From positions 1 to 64,000 of the forward strand of contig JAMAHW010000125.1 in NCBI GenBank assembly GCA_023627715.1: a DNA stretch of 64,000 nucleotides, written 5' to 3'. Source of the DNA: Periconia sp. R9002 (lineage: Eukaryota > Ascomycota > Dothideomycetes > Pleosporales > Periconiaceae). Both the position numbers and the translations under genes were made by a program. Each line of letters opens with the position of its first letter. Position 1 is the stretch's first letter. Shown in pieces: positions 11,447 to 22,171 of the stretch. Under the pieces are notes generated by a model. That model saw nothing but the letters and a program-made list of their open reading frames with translations, was not told the DNA's origin and searched no databases.

Positions 11447-13282
11447 CTACATGGCTTGGCCGGGTAGTGGTTTCCTGCTCGGCATGGGCGCATTGGTATT
11501 GCCGCCGGCGTTTCCATTATTCGCACCTGCGTTGGGGTTCATGGGGCTAAGGCCAGGTCCACCGGGCTGCGGGCCACGGCGGGTAGCGCCGCCTGCTGAG
11601 TTGGATCGCGGTCGTCCCATCGGAGGGGGCGGTCCCATATGTTGAGGACCTCCTCCGTAAGGACCAGGGCTCATGGAGCGCGGTTGACCGGCGTAGGGCG
11701 CATTGCTGTGGGAGCGGTTGCGGCCCTGCCGAGGGGGTCCTTGACGGTTGGGACCGGGGCTCATGGCGCGCGGACCGGGAGACATACGGCCGTTTGCAGG
11801 AGACAAGGCGGGCGGGTGTGGTGAGTTGCGGCCGGATGCGGGAGACAGTGGTCGGGGATGGGCACCTGGCGGTGGTGGGCCACGCATGCGTGGGGCTCCT
11901 TGTTGTGGTTGCCGTGGTGGGCCTCCGGTGCGCGGCTTCACAGGTAGCTTGGAGAGGCAGGTACGCGGGACGACACCTTGTTGCGAGCGATCCATACGAA
12001 CGCAAAGAGCCCAACCGTCATCGTACTCGTGGAGCATGCGAACCAGTTGGCCGGCGCGGAGTTCAAGTTCGTCGCCCATGGAAGGCTTGAAGTCGAGCTG
12101 TACACGGTGCACGTTGTTGGATGCCGGGCCAGGGGCATTTCCAGAACGAGCGTTGGCGGCAATGGGCAGAGGGCCAGATGGCGCAGGTCCAGGAGAGGCG
12201 GGAATGTCGTCGGTCCAAGCTGGGCTGGTGGGCTCTTTGATTGGCGTAGCGGGTTTGGCAGCAGGAGCAGCGGCAGCCACGGCTGTGGCAGCAGCAATAG
12301 CAGGAGCAGGGTTTCCAAAGTCGGCATTAGGCGCTGGGGCACTGGCAGCTGAGGGAGAAGTTGGCGACGTGGGAATAGCAGCACTGTTATCGAATGGATT
12401 TTGAGAGGGACTGGTCGATCGTGGCGGCTGAGGATCATTGAATGGGTTGACAGGGGCGACAGAGGCATTGGAGGCACCAGGGCGCTCCCAAGCACTGCTG
12501 CGATTCTGCTCAGCGGCTGGCGCCGCCGCCGCTGCGGCGAGGCCACCGTTTGGCAAAGCCGGGTCGAATTGGGTAACAGGGCGGAGACTGAGACGAGGTG
12601 CAGTAGAGGGCGAAGTAGTTTGCATAGGTTCGATGATGGCAGGCATGGTGGTCACCTGGGGTGCGGGCGGTGGAGGAGCGTTTTGCATAGCAAACTTCTC
12701 GTCGTCGCCCTGTTGGGCATGTGCATTCTTCTTCTTGCGGCGATAGACAAATAATATAGCACCTAGGAGAGCAGCAATGGCGAGAAGGATACCGAGCGCG
12801 AGACCGGCCTTGGCTCCACCAGACATACCGCCTCCCGTAGCAGCCTCTGCAGGAGGACTCGCAGATGATGAGTGGGTAGCAGAAGCAGCAATTGCGGCGG
12901 TGGTCGAACCGATGGCGGTGGTTGCAGCGATCGGGGCACTGGTGGTTGGAGGCGACGAAGTAGCTTCAGGCAACGCAGACGATGATTGTTCCGATGCAGA
13001 GGAAGATGGCTTCTCAGTCTGCTCTGGGCGAGTCTCCTCCTTCTTGCTGCTGCTGGTGCTCGCTGGCTTCTTGGGGGCTGGGGCAGCGGTCGTGGTAGGC
13101 TTGGATTCGACCCGGGTTGCAGGTGGTGGCAGGACTTGAGGTGTTTGGGTGACCCAGACGACGTCTCCGGTGAAGGTGTTCTTCATGGTAACAACAACGG
13201 TCACATCACCGTCATCATCATCGTCTTGTTGGCGCTGGCGCTGGCGGCGCGCCAGGTGAGAAAGACCGTGGCCGTGGACCAT
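11447..13282 (-). CDS. Single-pass membrane protein with cytoplasmic SH3 domain
   Basis: Single-exon protein of 611 residues. Residues 1-150 form a Ser/Thr/Ala/Pro-rich, presumably extracellular stalk with no obvious cleaved signal peptide. A single transmembrane helix lies at about residues 158-180 (GLALGILLAIAALLGAILFV), followed by a basic YRRKKK stop-transfer sequence. An Ala/Pro-rich linker leads to an SH3 domain at about residues 392-448, with the ELELRAGQLVRMLHEYDDGW core and GVVPRTCL strand. The last 160 residues are Pro/Gly/Arg-rich with repeated MSPGP and NSPHPPALSP-type units that are likely phosphorylated or bound by SH3 or WW partners (inference). The layout recalls fungal surface sensors and polarity proteins such as Fus1 or Sho1, but the topology differs from Sho1 and I do not assign an orthologue. 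Confidence 0.85.
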   Translation of the reverse strand: MVHGHGLSHLARRQRQRQQDDDDDGDVTVVVTMKNTFTGDVVWVTQTPQVLPPPATRVESKPTTTAAPAPKKPASTSSSKKEETRPEQTEKPSSSASEQSSSALPEATSSPPTTSAPIAATTAIGSTTAAIAASATHSSSASPPAEAATGGGMSGGAKAGLALGILLAIAALLGAILFVYRRKKKNAHAQQGDDEKFAMQNAPPPPAPQVTTMPAIIEPMQTTSPSTAPRLSLRPVTQFDPALPNGGLAAAAAAPAAEQNRSSAWERPGASNASVAPVNPFNDPQPPRSTSPSQNPFDNSAAIPTSPTSPSAASAPAPNADFGNPAPAIAAATAVAAAAPAAKPATPIKEPTSPAWTDDIPASPGPAPSGPLPIAANARSGNAPGPASNNVHRVQLDFKPSMGDELELRAGQLVRMLHEYDDGWALCVRMDRSQQGVVPRTCLSKLPVKPRTGGPPRQPQQGAPRMRGPPPPGAHPRPLSPASGRNSPHPPALSPANGRMSPGPRAMSPGPNRQGPPRQGRNRSHSNAPYAGQPRSMSPGPYGGGPQHMGPPPPMGRPRSNSAGGATRRGPQPGGPGLSPMNPNAGANNGNAGGNTNAPMPSRKPLPGQAM

Positions 13283-14668
13283 GGCCGTGGATGGCGGCAG
13301 TAGTGGCTATTATAGAATAATAATTAAGTTTGGTAGGCGCGGTATTGGTCGAGGTTTTTTTTTAGGTAGGTAGGTATATACACAGTCGTGAGGCGCAAGG
13401 GATGGAGGCTTGTGGTTTGCGCGGATCTCGGTGCGGAATGTTGTGTACGGCGAATGTTTATGTATGTACGGAGGGACTAAGCACTATACATCAGGCGTAA
13501 GAAGGAGTGAATTAGGCGATCTAAGGAGTGTGGGCGAGGACTGCGCTCGATGAACGAAGGGCGAGACAGCCAGGTCGCGGGGGAGAGGGACGAGAGGCGA
13601 CGCTGAGCGGGAGCAAAGCGAGTGAAGAAGAAGAAGGGGAGGAGAAGGGCGAGGAACGACGAGGACGAGCGGCACAGCGAGCGAGCACGCGGAGACTGGG
13701 GACATTGGGGTCCGAGTACGGTACAGTACTTAGGCCTGCAAAGGTGTAGAGGGTCTGTGCCAGGCCCCATCCAGCTAGCCGCCGCCGCTAGTCAGGGACG
13801 CGACGCGACTGATTGGCCCCTCTTCCGTCCAATCTCCTGTGCGTGATATGAAATGTAATATCTCCCCCAGCAGCCTTGCCAAAGACCGCGCGAGACAAAG
13901 ACGGGACAGACGTTAGTGGCCAGCCTGACTCTGCACGAAGCGTTTACGAAGCCTGCCAATCATGCCTATCTACAGCTTTCTCCAGCGGTTGACGCTCACA
14001 GTCATCGCCAATGATTTCTGCAATGGTCAAGCCTCTACATACGCTCACCCCTCTTGGGGAAATTCCTGTATAGATATCCTCGCCAGTATCAAGTTAAGGG
14101 TCAAGACACATGATATCTGCAGGCTTCATCTCCCATATGAACTCATAGTGAAGTCTATTTCTATTGCCATTTTACCCACGCCGCTGCCGTGCACCCATCG
14201 CCCGGGTCTACGGGAATCCCCTCATGGTAAGCGAAATCACCATGTCCAGGAATAACTACAAGCACACCACCGCGTGGCATTGGTAATACTAGGTAACCCT
14301 CATCCCCTCGCCGTCCTCTTCTCCCTAAGCCTGTGTCATCCCGAATCCGTCTGCCTAATGCCGCTGTTTTCTTTCTTTCAAACGCGGCTGGCCCATTTTG
14401 ATTCCGATCGGCATGGTGGCTTCGAGCGGGAACAAGCGTAAGGGCGAAAAAAAAGGAGGCTAAATGGCAGTAGTAAGCCGATCTTCGCCTTGAGCCTCGT
14501 AATGTGTGGAGTACGTGATGTTCCTGGCTCGCCAAACACTTCCAAACATGTTTCGACACCACACTAAGCAAAAAAAATGTCCCCTCGCCCCGAAGTCCTG
14601 CATCCACATCCTAACACCGCCCGAACAGCAAACTGGGTAGAAAGAGACGGAATCGATGCAAAAAGGAA
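13283..14668. other. Upstream region of the SH3 gene and tRNA 3' flank
   Basis: 1.4 kb without a supported protein gene. 13283-13900 is the likely promoter of the SH3 gene, with purine-rich plus-strand stretches near 13550-13680. A 148-codon minus-strand frame at 14161-14607 has no recognisable content and overlaps the tRNA 3' flank, so I do not call it. Confidence 0.45.
14660..14664 (-). terminator. RNA polymerase III T5 terminator of tRNA-Thr
   Basis: Five T residues on the minus strand begin five bases after the tRNA discriminator base, the normal Pol III stop. Confidence 0.7.
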
Positions 14669-14760
14669 TGCCCATTACTGGAATCGAACCAGTGATCTTC
14701 TCATAGCTTGGGTTACGCAAGTGGTACTAGTGAGACGCTATACCACTTAGCCAAACGGGC
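14669..14760 (-). tRNA. tRNA-Thr(AGU) with a 20-nt intron
   Basis: Read on the minus strand, the acceptor arm GCCCGTT pairs with AATGGGC (one G-T pair). The D arm is GCTA/TAGC with an AGTGGTA loop, the anticodon stem is TCTCA/TGAGA, and the T arm is ACTGG/CCAGT with loop TTCGATT. The anticodon loop is CTAGTA plus A once the intron is removed, giving anticodon AGT at 14728-14726 (threonine). The intron at 14705-14724 sits one base after the anticodon, the canonical eukaryotic position. The discriminator is A at 14669. Internal A and B boxes are intact, so the gene looks functional. Confidence 0.95.
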
Positions 14761-15211
14761 TTTCTGCTGAATTGCTTTCAGATCATGTGAATTTTTGGAA
14801 AATAAGAAATATATGTACTCAGACAGATCCAGCACATTTCTCACTTTCACTTAGTTGCGCTCTCTACCGTTCAAATGGGCAGTGCGCACTAACGAAGCGC
14901 CGCGCCTACTCGGACGGTAGCGTGTCTTTAACCTATCGCGTGGGACGTCTGCCCATTCGCTGCTCAATCCGAGAGCTATTCTGCTTTTCCCTAGCCCTAC
15001 TAACCTAGCCCTACTAACCACTCCAACTTACAGCCGCCTGCCAATCCACACCCAGCCCAACACCACTAACATTTGGAAACAGCTATTTGTAGGCCTAGAA
15101 GAATTCGATGGAATCGCGCCGACTACACTGGGTATTGCTTACTACGAACAATGATAACGCCATCCAATGACACCCTAGATTGCTACAGCACTAGATGAGC
15201 ATGTGCTCGGC
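14761..15211. other. Gap between tRNA and SnoaL-domain gene
   Basis: 450 bp holding the tRNA 5' flank and the 3' flank of the SnoaL-domain gene. No further feature is supported. Confidence 0.5.
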
Positions 15212-16456
15212 TCACGCTTTCTTGCCATTCACACCATTTGTGCTAGGCAAAAGACCAGCATCCCTCAGAAGCCCATTGTAAGCATCCTGACGGGGGTTTA
15301 CAAGCGCCTGCGCAGCTTCTGCTCCTACTACAGGGAGTTTCTTGAGGCCCTGGCTCTTCATGGCCTTGGGAACAATGGAGCGATCTAAAAGACCTACTTG
15401 TACAAGGACGCTGGCAGACTACATTCGCGGGTACAGAGTCAGCTTAAGTTAAACAGGGGTGATTCAATGGGTGGTCAAGGTCCCTGAACTTACGTCCCAG
15501 TACATGTGTTCCGACACCAACTTCCCGCCGCGTACCGCAATGATACTGACAATAGGGATCTCGACCTTCTTATCCGTAGGGGGTACGCCCGGCAGTATCC
15601 AGTCGATTTCGTCCGAGTGGGTGAAGGACACCACCATCTCATCTACGACGCGATCAACCCCAATGGTCCGAGAAATCAAACGCATGTTGAAATCCTCGAC
15701 TAGACTCGGCACGAAGTATTCGCGGTAAAATTCCTCCAGACTCCTGCGTCCAACACCGCCTTCGAGGGTGGGTAGTATGGTCAAGTGAGGAGAATTTTGC
15801 GTCATGGTCTTCACCACTGCCATGCTAGCGCGCTCAGGTACATCGTCGTTGTATTTTGCGGTATGTGCTGCGTTCACGATGGGCTCGAGGTCCACGTCGA
15901 GCTTGAATGCCTTCCGCATGCATGCCAGTGCGCGGCTGTTGGCGAGATTCGCTTCTACGGCCGAATAGTTTTTTGCGCCCGGGTCGGCAAAGCCCATGGC
16001 ACAAGTTTCGTACCGATAGAGCTGGAACTCGCACAGTTCGGCCGGCGGACTCACTTGGCTTAATCCAGCGACATGAATCTGGATCTGGGTCTGGGTGGAG
16101 AACTTTGCTTTGGGAGACGGGAGGATAGGCGGATAGAAGGCGACGATTGCGCAACACCGAGCCATGGGTTTGAGCGCAACCTTGAGCACTGTGCTTGCGG
16201 CATCGCCGTAGCAGACAATAGCATAGGTTTCTCCGAGCTTGAGGTCCTCGGGCAGGGTCTTCAAGGTATGGATGTAGGATTGTGAATTATTGGGGTCGTA
16301 GGGTAGGTAATTGGCTTCGTAGCCTTCGTCTCGCCAATCGAGAAGCGCTCGTTCCGGGTTGAAGTTAGAAGGGGCCGTCAGCCAGATTCGCGGAGGGTGG
16401 GAGTTGAAGGAGAGGAATCCGGGACCTCCGGTTTGAGATGGAGTTATTATGGACAT
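15212..16456 (-). CDS. Dienelactone-hydrolase-like protein with C-terminal SnoaL/NTF2-like domain
   Basis: Two exons, 16456-15494 and 15418-15212 (75-bp intron), encode 389 residues. Residues 1-170 resemble a degenerate alpha/beta-hydrolase fold of the carboxymethylenebutenolidase type, with strands such as IWLTAPSNF and YAIVCYGDAAS and a YPP segment. The normal Cys nucleophile motif is not evident, so activity is doubtful. Residues about 240-350 match a SnoaL/NTF2-like domain: LEEFYREYFVPSL, then RTIGVDRVVDEMVVSFTH and a closing SASVLVQVGLLDRS. The domain order is seen in many filamentous-fungal proteins annotated as dienelactone hydrolase-like, whose role is not established. It diverges from the carnitine carrier gene across 840 bp. 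Confidence 0.75.
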
Positions 16457-16880
16457 GACGAGATGAAGAGAATAACAATAAGGGAGAAATGGAGGGTTTA
16501 TTTTATCTCTGCTTCTGTTCTTGTTTCTTTTTCTTTCGTCCCGTCGCGTCCTGCCTCTTTGCCCTCAGGCTTCACCCGAAGGCCCAATATGGTTGTGCAC
16601 GATACGATATGAGTTGGGTCGGTACGGAAATATGTAGGTAGATCCATGTAGAAAAGATTGGCACCAGCCTGGTTTTATCTTGACCATCTTCCAAGTTTCA
16701 GGTGGCCTGAGGCGAGGCCCCTTGACTTTCTATGGCATCCATCTCATGTGCTATGACATCACCAACATAGCAACGCACACGTGACGATACCTCATCCTCA
16801 CGCAACTCTCGGCATGGAACAACATTGGAACGAACGAACATCCACAGCGATCCTTTTAGCTTGAGGCTCATGGGCAGACT

Positions 16881-17039
16881 CCTCGGTCGCTGCCGAGGCT
16901 CCGCTGCAGTCCGTCCATCCATTCATCCATTCACCAAACGTTGACCATTTAATTATCTCCAAGCCACGCCCGAGTCTCCAAGCCCGTGGTAGTTGTTAAC
17001 CAGTGGGGAATGGTCGGCTGAGTCGGACTTGAGCCGAGG
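16881..17039. promoter_or_regulatory. Three CCTCGG-type (FarA/FarB) motifs upstream of the acylcarnitine carrier
   Basis: CCTCGG at 16881-16886 and its inverse CCGAGG at 16893-16898 form an inverted pair six bases apart. A third copy (CCGAGG) is at 17034-17039. They lie 415 to 257 bp before the carrier start. CCTCGG is the element bound by FarA/FarB zinc-cluster regulators of fatty-acid use in Aspergillus and relatives. The region is shared with the divergent SnoaL-domain gene, so both could respond. Confidence 0.55.
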
Positions 17040-17295
17040 TTCTTGTCCCCGTGTGGGGATGCCTGCCGGGTAGCTGGAGAGCTATCCTCACACCTAGTGT
17101 GCATCCGCGACGCACATGCAAGTAAATATCCTTCCTCAAGTCGTCCAAAAATCCCTTTCACCGCTTCGTTACTCTCTTCCCGCTTCCTCTGTGACTCAAT
17201 TCAAACGCTGCTTCATCTCGGCGTCTTCGAGTGCTTGACTTCTTCCGCTTGTCCTTGACCCTCGCACCCTTCACACCTCATCCACCACCGCAGTC

Positions 17296-18335
17296 ATGAG
17301 CGACGTCACAGAGAAGCTTCCCTCAAAAGAGGAGCTCAAGGAAGATGTCAAGGCCGCATCCAAGTCGTCGCTACAGTCACTACGAGCTCTCGCCGCCGGC
17401 GGTGTGGGCGGTGTGTGCGCTGTCGTCGTGGGGCATCCGTTCGATCTGGTCAAGGTCCGATTGCAGACCGCAGAGAAGGGCGTATACAGCGGTGCCATGG
17501 ACGTTGTCAGAAAAACAATTGCGCGCGAAGGCCTTGCACGCGGTCTGTACGCAGGCGTCTCTGCGCCTTTGGTTGGTGTCACTCCCATGTGTAAGTGCTT
17601 CACTCTCCCAACTGTCCTTCCACTCTACATGCGGACCGTCACTGATGTTTCTTAGTTGCCGTCTCCTTCTGGGGTTACGATGTAGGGAAGCAGCTTGTGT
17701 CTTCCTTCTCCAAAGTCGAGAATGGCCAGTACTCGGTGGGCCAGGTCGCAGCCGCCGGTTTCTTCAGCGCAATCCCCATGACCCTCATCACCGCGCCTTT
17801 TGAGCGTGTCAAAGTCTTGTTACAGATTCAAGGCCAAAAGCAGCTCGCACCGGGCGAGAAACCCAAATATTCCGGCGGCGTAGACGTCGTGCGCCAACTA
17901 TACAAGGAGGGTGGCATTCGCTCCGTTTTCCGCGGCTCTGCCATGACGCTGGCCCGCGATGGGCCCGGCTCCGCGTGCTACTTCGCTACATACGAGATTA
18001 TCAAGAGGAAACTGACGCCCAAGGACCCTGTCACGGGTCAGCCAGGGCAGCTGTCTCTGTCTGCAGTCATGGTGGCCGGTGGTGCTGCTGGTGTAGCCAT
18101 GTGGATACCCGTTTTCCCCATCGATACCATCAAATCGAGACTACAGAGTGCTGAAGGCCGACCAACCATCAGCGGAACTATTAAGGGGATACACGCCAGC
18201 GGTGGGCTCAAGGCTTTCTTCCCAGGCATGGGTCCTGCTATGGCAAGAGCTGTTCCGGCCAATGCAGCAACCTTTTTAGGTGTAGAGCTGGCTCACAAGG
18301 CAATGAACAAGATGTTTGATCGCGATGGCGAGTGA
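17296..18335 (+). CDS. acuH: Mitochondrial carnitine/acylcarnitine carrier
   Basis: Inner-membrane carrier exchanging acylcarnitine for carnitine, needed to feed acetyl and acyl units from peroxisomes and cytosol into mitochondria. Exons 17296-17590 and 17656-18335 encode 324 residues, the standard length. Three tandem mitochondrial carrier repeats are present with signatures HPFDLVKVRLQT, APFERVKVLLQIQGQ and FPIDTIKSRLQS. GVTPMFAVSFWGYDVGKQLV and the PAPERVK-like second repeat agree with fungal AcuH/Crc1 rather than with ornithine or generic carriers. The short N-terminus before the first repeat is normal for the family. CCTCGG motifs in the promoter fit fatty-acid induction. The substrate assignment is by resemblance; the carrier family itself is certain. 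Confidence 0.92.
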
Positions 18336-18850
18336 AGATAGGGATCCAGTTGGTGCAGTATGGCTTTTTCGAGACTACCCTTCAATGTACCTTTTTAAGT
18401 GATTTTTTTGGCATCAAGAGTTGAAGGTATTATGATCCTCCTCACCCGCGTAATAGATATCATTCATACTAGCGCTACCATAGAGAGATACAAAGAGCCG
18501 ATCAAACCGCTGGTTTGGGTCGTTACTAGGATGTTCCGCTTGTTCAAATGAATGAATACATCCAAAAAGACGGTGCATTGCTGCCTGGAATGCGTATTGG
18601 GTGACCTCGAAGCATGCATTCCACCATGTCCGCTCGCGGCACCACTACCCTTTTTTGGAATGCATGTCTGATTTGTTTTGGAGAACCACTTCCGGATTTG
18701 CAAGTAGACCCTCCCGTTCCGCTCTTCATTTATCGAGTCTTCTGCCAATGATTACTGGAGTATTATAGGGTTATCTACAATTGAAACAGTACGCAGTCGA
18801 ATCTAGAACGAAATTCTAACAGCTTCAATCAGTATCAATTATCCAGGAAC
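18336..18850. other. Gap between carnitine carrier and the next gene
   Basis: 515 bp of 3' flank and promoter between two plus-strand genes, with nothing else I can support. Confidence 0.5.
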
Positions 18851-21349
18851 ATGGAAATCCCACCTACAGACAAAAAAGTCTCTGCTGGACAAGATGTACC
18901 GCCGTCAGACCGACCTTCCTCCCCGCCTACACCACCTACGCAGACACTGATCCTTAGCAATCCCTCTGCACATCTGTCATCAAGCCCTGCATCATCTCCT
19001 CGAGTAGTTGAATCGCCTCCTGAACGCACGAGATCTATCCGACCTGAAATGAGTCATTTCATGGATCAAGCCGCGGCCCCTGGTGCCGACTTCTTTGAAG
19101 ACTCCTCAGAAGAAGATGGAGAGGATTGGGAGGACGAAAGTGAAACCTGGAGATTGTCAGACATTCCACATTCTTCGAACAAAGAGTCACACCCGAAAAG
19201 AGTTTCCCAAGAAGAAGAAGAAGGCAGGGGGCGACGGGGAATATTGCAAGCTCATGACACTGCAATTCGTAATTCGGCAGTTACGAGAGGAGAACGTGCG
19301 TCAACGTCAACCCACGTATCCCCCAAAACAGCACGTCCGATTTCTCTGCACCGATTTGGGAAAGTACACCTCGTGCACCATCGTACCTCCGAATCTAGAG
19401 ACGGTAGATCCAGCGCACCAGATGTCCACGGGAGAGACCGTCGCAACACGTCCGAGAGTATTCTTGCTGACTCGATACTCAATGCACACGTTATTACTAT
19501 GAAGGCCCTCGAGTCTCTTCCATCGGATATTCCCTTTTCACCCGCGGAGAACCGGCCCCGGTCCTTTTCTCAAATGTTACCTATCCAGACACACCACTCG
19601 ACAGATGAACGTAGTGCCCGCCGTTCTACACACTCGATAGGCACACCTAGAGAATTGAGGGGGTTTCTAGGACGGCATAGGGAGCGAAGCCAGCGTTCCG
19701 AAGAGAGATACGATACCAAAAAAGGCAAACAAGTGCTGGGGATCGCTACAACGGATGGGCAAGCTTTCGACATGAGAAGCAGATTGGAGAGGAATCAAGA
19801 TGCGCAAGGGGTCGTGAGAACACAGCGAGCTTCCAAAGAAAACATGGCCAATCCGGATAGGGAATCCAAAGTATGGCTTACGCTGCAGAAGCCGTGGAAG
19901 AACCCTTTTATCGGCGGAAACTGCCAGAGCAAAGTCGAGACTTTCAGCATACCCACCAACCTCACAACTACCCTTGTTAAGCAAAGCAGTAGCACGCGTA
20001 AAAGCAATAAGAAACAGAAGGGCAATACGAAAAACGGGAAAGCTACTACCTCTGGAGATACACATAAAGAATCACAAATGATCGATTTCGACGATATGCT
20101 CTTCTCACAGCGGCTCCGTCACGCATACAACTTTCTCGCCGGACCCTGGATCCTCCGCACTTTCGGCGCCAGCAAATTCAGCGGCATCCGCCTTGTTCAC
20201 ATCGACAAGTGGAGCGGCGGCACACACGACGATAACCGCAGTAGCTATAGCCCAGCGGGAAAACACCTCCTGGCAGCCCGCGACGGAAGTGGTTTAGGCG
20301 ACCTGAAAGCACAGCAAGGGAGTAGTAGCACGTCTGCATTTGATTTCGAAATCTTCACAGAAGACAAACTTGTGGAGTTATTCCAGGATCCTCGGAGCGG
20401 GAAAGCGAGGTATACGTGGGTGCATTGGGCGCAGCGACTCTCTTCGTCTCCAGCTCTTCCACCAAACTACGACGCATTTTTATCCTCGGAGTCTTCCTCT
20501 CCGTCGTCCTCAGACTCAGAGCCCGATAACGACAACACCGACAACGAGCACGACCGCGAAAACAACCACGGCGAGACCGAACTCCAGGGCAATAACCAAG
20601 ACCTACGACCACTACAACAAGAAGAAGCACAACCCGCAACATCATCAACATCCCAAACACACCCCCATAACCACCTAACCTTCACCACCCCGCTCACCCG
20701 CTCCAAAGGACTCAACAAACCTCCCCGTCCACATCCACATCCACGTCCGCACAACCTACAACGACGTAACCCCAACCCTACAAAACACCTCCACCCACCT
20801 AGATCCCCCTACCCCTTCTTTCCCCCCTTCCCCCCCTCACCCTCCAAAACACCACCAACAACAACAACCACAGACTTAGACCTCCTCCCGGCCCTCCAAT
20901 TCACCCAATCCCGCTCCCCGCTCCGCGTCCTCGTCGTCGTGGCTTTGGTGCTGGGGGTTAGTACGGCTGCGGCGCTGCTGTGGGTTTTTTTGGGTGGTGG
21001 TGGTGATGGGGGGATAGGGATGGGAGGGGTTGTGGGGTCTACTGCAAGCAGTAGTAGTGGTGGTGGTGGTGGTGGTTCGTTTTCGCCGGGTGTGGCTACG
21101 GGTGTGGGGATTGGGGCTGGTTTCGGGGGAGGGGGAAGGAATGTATCGTCGATGGTGGGGATGGTGGCGGAGGAGATGATGAAGGCGTCGGTGGGGAGTC
21201 CTGCGGCAGCGGGGGGTGTGATAGGGAGTGCACGTGGAGTTGGGCGTAGGGCGAGGAGAGAGGATCGAGTGGTTGGTGGTGTGGTGATTGCTGGGGTTGG
21301 AGTCGTGGTTTTGGGCGGGTTGGGCGTGGTGTGGGGGGTGTTTACCTAG
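18851..21349 (+). CDS. Low-complexity protein with two C-terminal transmembrane helices
   Basis: Single-exon frame of 832 residues that I do not recognise. Residues 1-400 are Ser/Arg/Glu-rich and probably disordered. About residues 410-455 form the only globular-looking block, with DDMLFSQRLRHAYNFLAGPW followed by ILRTFGASKFSGIRLVHIDK. Residues 480-690 are acidic, then Thr/His/Pro-rich. Helices at about 692-715 (LRVLVVVALVLGVSTAAALL) and 808-830 (VVIAGVGVVVLGGLGVVW) flank a Gly/Ser-rich loop, giving a hairpin membrane anchor. The plus strand switches sharply from C-rich to G-rich near 20935, inside the first helix. The block around residue 430 suggests a conserved fungal family; the membrane location is inferred from the helices only. 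Confidence 0.7.
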   Translation: MEIPPTDKKVSAGQDVPPSDRPSSPPTPPTQTLILSNPSAHLSSSPASSPRVVESPPERTRSIRPEMSHFMDQAAAPGADFFEDSSEEDGEDWEDESETWRLSDIPHSSNKESHPKRVSQEEEEGRGRRGILQAHDTAIRNSAVTRGERASTSTHVSPKTARPISLHRFGKVHLVHHRTSESRDGRSSAPDVHGRDRRNTSESILADSILNAHVITMKALESLPSDIPFSPAENRPRSFSQMLPIQTHHSTDERSARRSTHSIGTPRELRGFLGRHRERSQRSEERYDTKKGKQVLGIATTDGQAFDMRSRLERNQDAQGVVRTQRASKENMANPDRESKVWLTLQKPWKNPFIGGNCQSKVETFSIPTNLTTTLVKQSSSTRKSNKKQKGNTKNGKATTSGDTHKESQMIDFDDMLFSQRLRHAYNFLAGPWILRTFGASKFSGIRLVHIDKWSGGTHDDNRSSYSPAGKHLLAARDGSGLGDLKAQQGSSSTSAFDFEIFTEDKLVELFQDPRSGKARYTWVHWAQRLSSSPALPPNYDAFLSSESSSPSSSDSEPDNDNTDNEHDRENNHGETELQGNNQDLRPLQQEEAQPATSSTSQTHPHNHLTFTTPLTRSKGLNKPPRPHPHPRPHNLQRRNPNPTKHLHPPRSPYPFFPPFPPSPSKTPPTTTTTDLDLLPALQFTQSRSPLRVLVVVALVLGVSTAAALLWVFLGGGGDGGIGMGGVVGSTASSSSGGGGGGSFSPGVATGVGIGAGFGGGGRNVSSMVGMVAEEMMKASVGSPAAAGGVIGSARGVGRRARREDRVVGGVVIAGVGVVVLGGLGVVWGVFT

Positions 21350-22171
21350 GGGAGTTTTTATTCTTTTCTTTTTCTTTTAGGTAGGGAAGAGGGGGGGATT
21401 TGTTGGTATGGGAATAAGGGGGGGTTAGAGGGGAGAAGGGGAAGTGCGGTTTGCTTCTGTTTATTTTTTTTTTCATTGGTATCTGAAGATCGGAACGATT
21501 GGGTAGTGAATAGGAATGAAAGGGTGTGGTTCGTTTGGGATTGCATAGGTACAGTATCCAGCTGTCCACATATGTATGAAAGTGCGGACTATTACATGTA
21601 CCCCTTGTATCAGTCTTTCACACGCACACGAGAGACGGAGAGAGAGCTCCTCTTCACACACTTCACTACCACTTCATTTTGATTTTATTTTTTTTTCAGA
21701 GGAGGAAGCCTTTCGCATTGGAAGCTACACTACACGAACAATGTAGGTTGGGGGGTATATAAACGGCTATAACTTAAAACGCAGACAACACACATACACT
21801 CTCTCCTTCTTGCTTTCGCTTGACGTCTCTGAATTTCCACCACCCCTCCCCTCCCCTCCCCTCCCCTTCCCTGTCCCGGTCCCCCAAAGTCAGAGATTAT
21901 TGGGTCCCGGTAAAAACTCTCCAATGACAGCCACGATACCTCCAGTAACAGTTAACAATCTTTCTTCCGAAACATGGAATGGGCTAGATCAACAAGATGA
22001 GAGAGAGAAAACGGTATAGAATACACCCAAAACAGCACAACCCCCCACAAAACACCGGCCCAAACCGAGGGTTTAAATGGAAGATAATAGAGATGGAGAC
22101 CCTGTCCCCATCCCCGTGCCGACCGGGGCCTCCATTACAACAGTATAATCACAAATTAGAAAAGGAAACAA
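21350..22171. other. Convergent gap before KAR9
   Basis: 820 bp between convergent 3' ends. It contains a (CCCCT)n tract and T-rich stretches, but no supported gene. Confidence 0.5.
21839..21866 (+). repeat. CCCCT pentanucleotide repeat
   Basis: Five to six tandem CTCCC/CCCCT units in a C-rich stretch between convergent genes. Confidence 0.85.

Noticed and set aside
14161..14607. 148-codon minus-strand frame next to the tRNA
   Set aside because: No recognisable content or splice context; likely chance.
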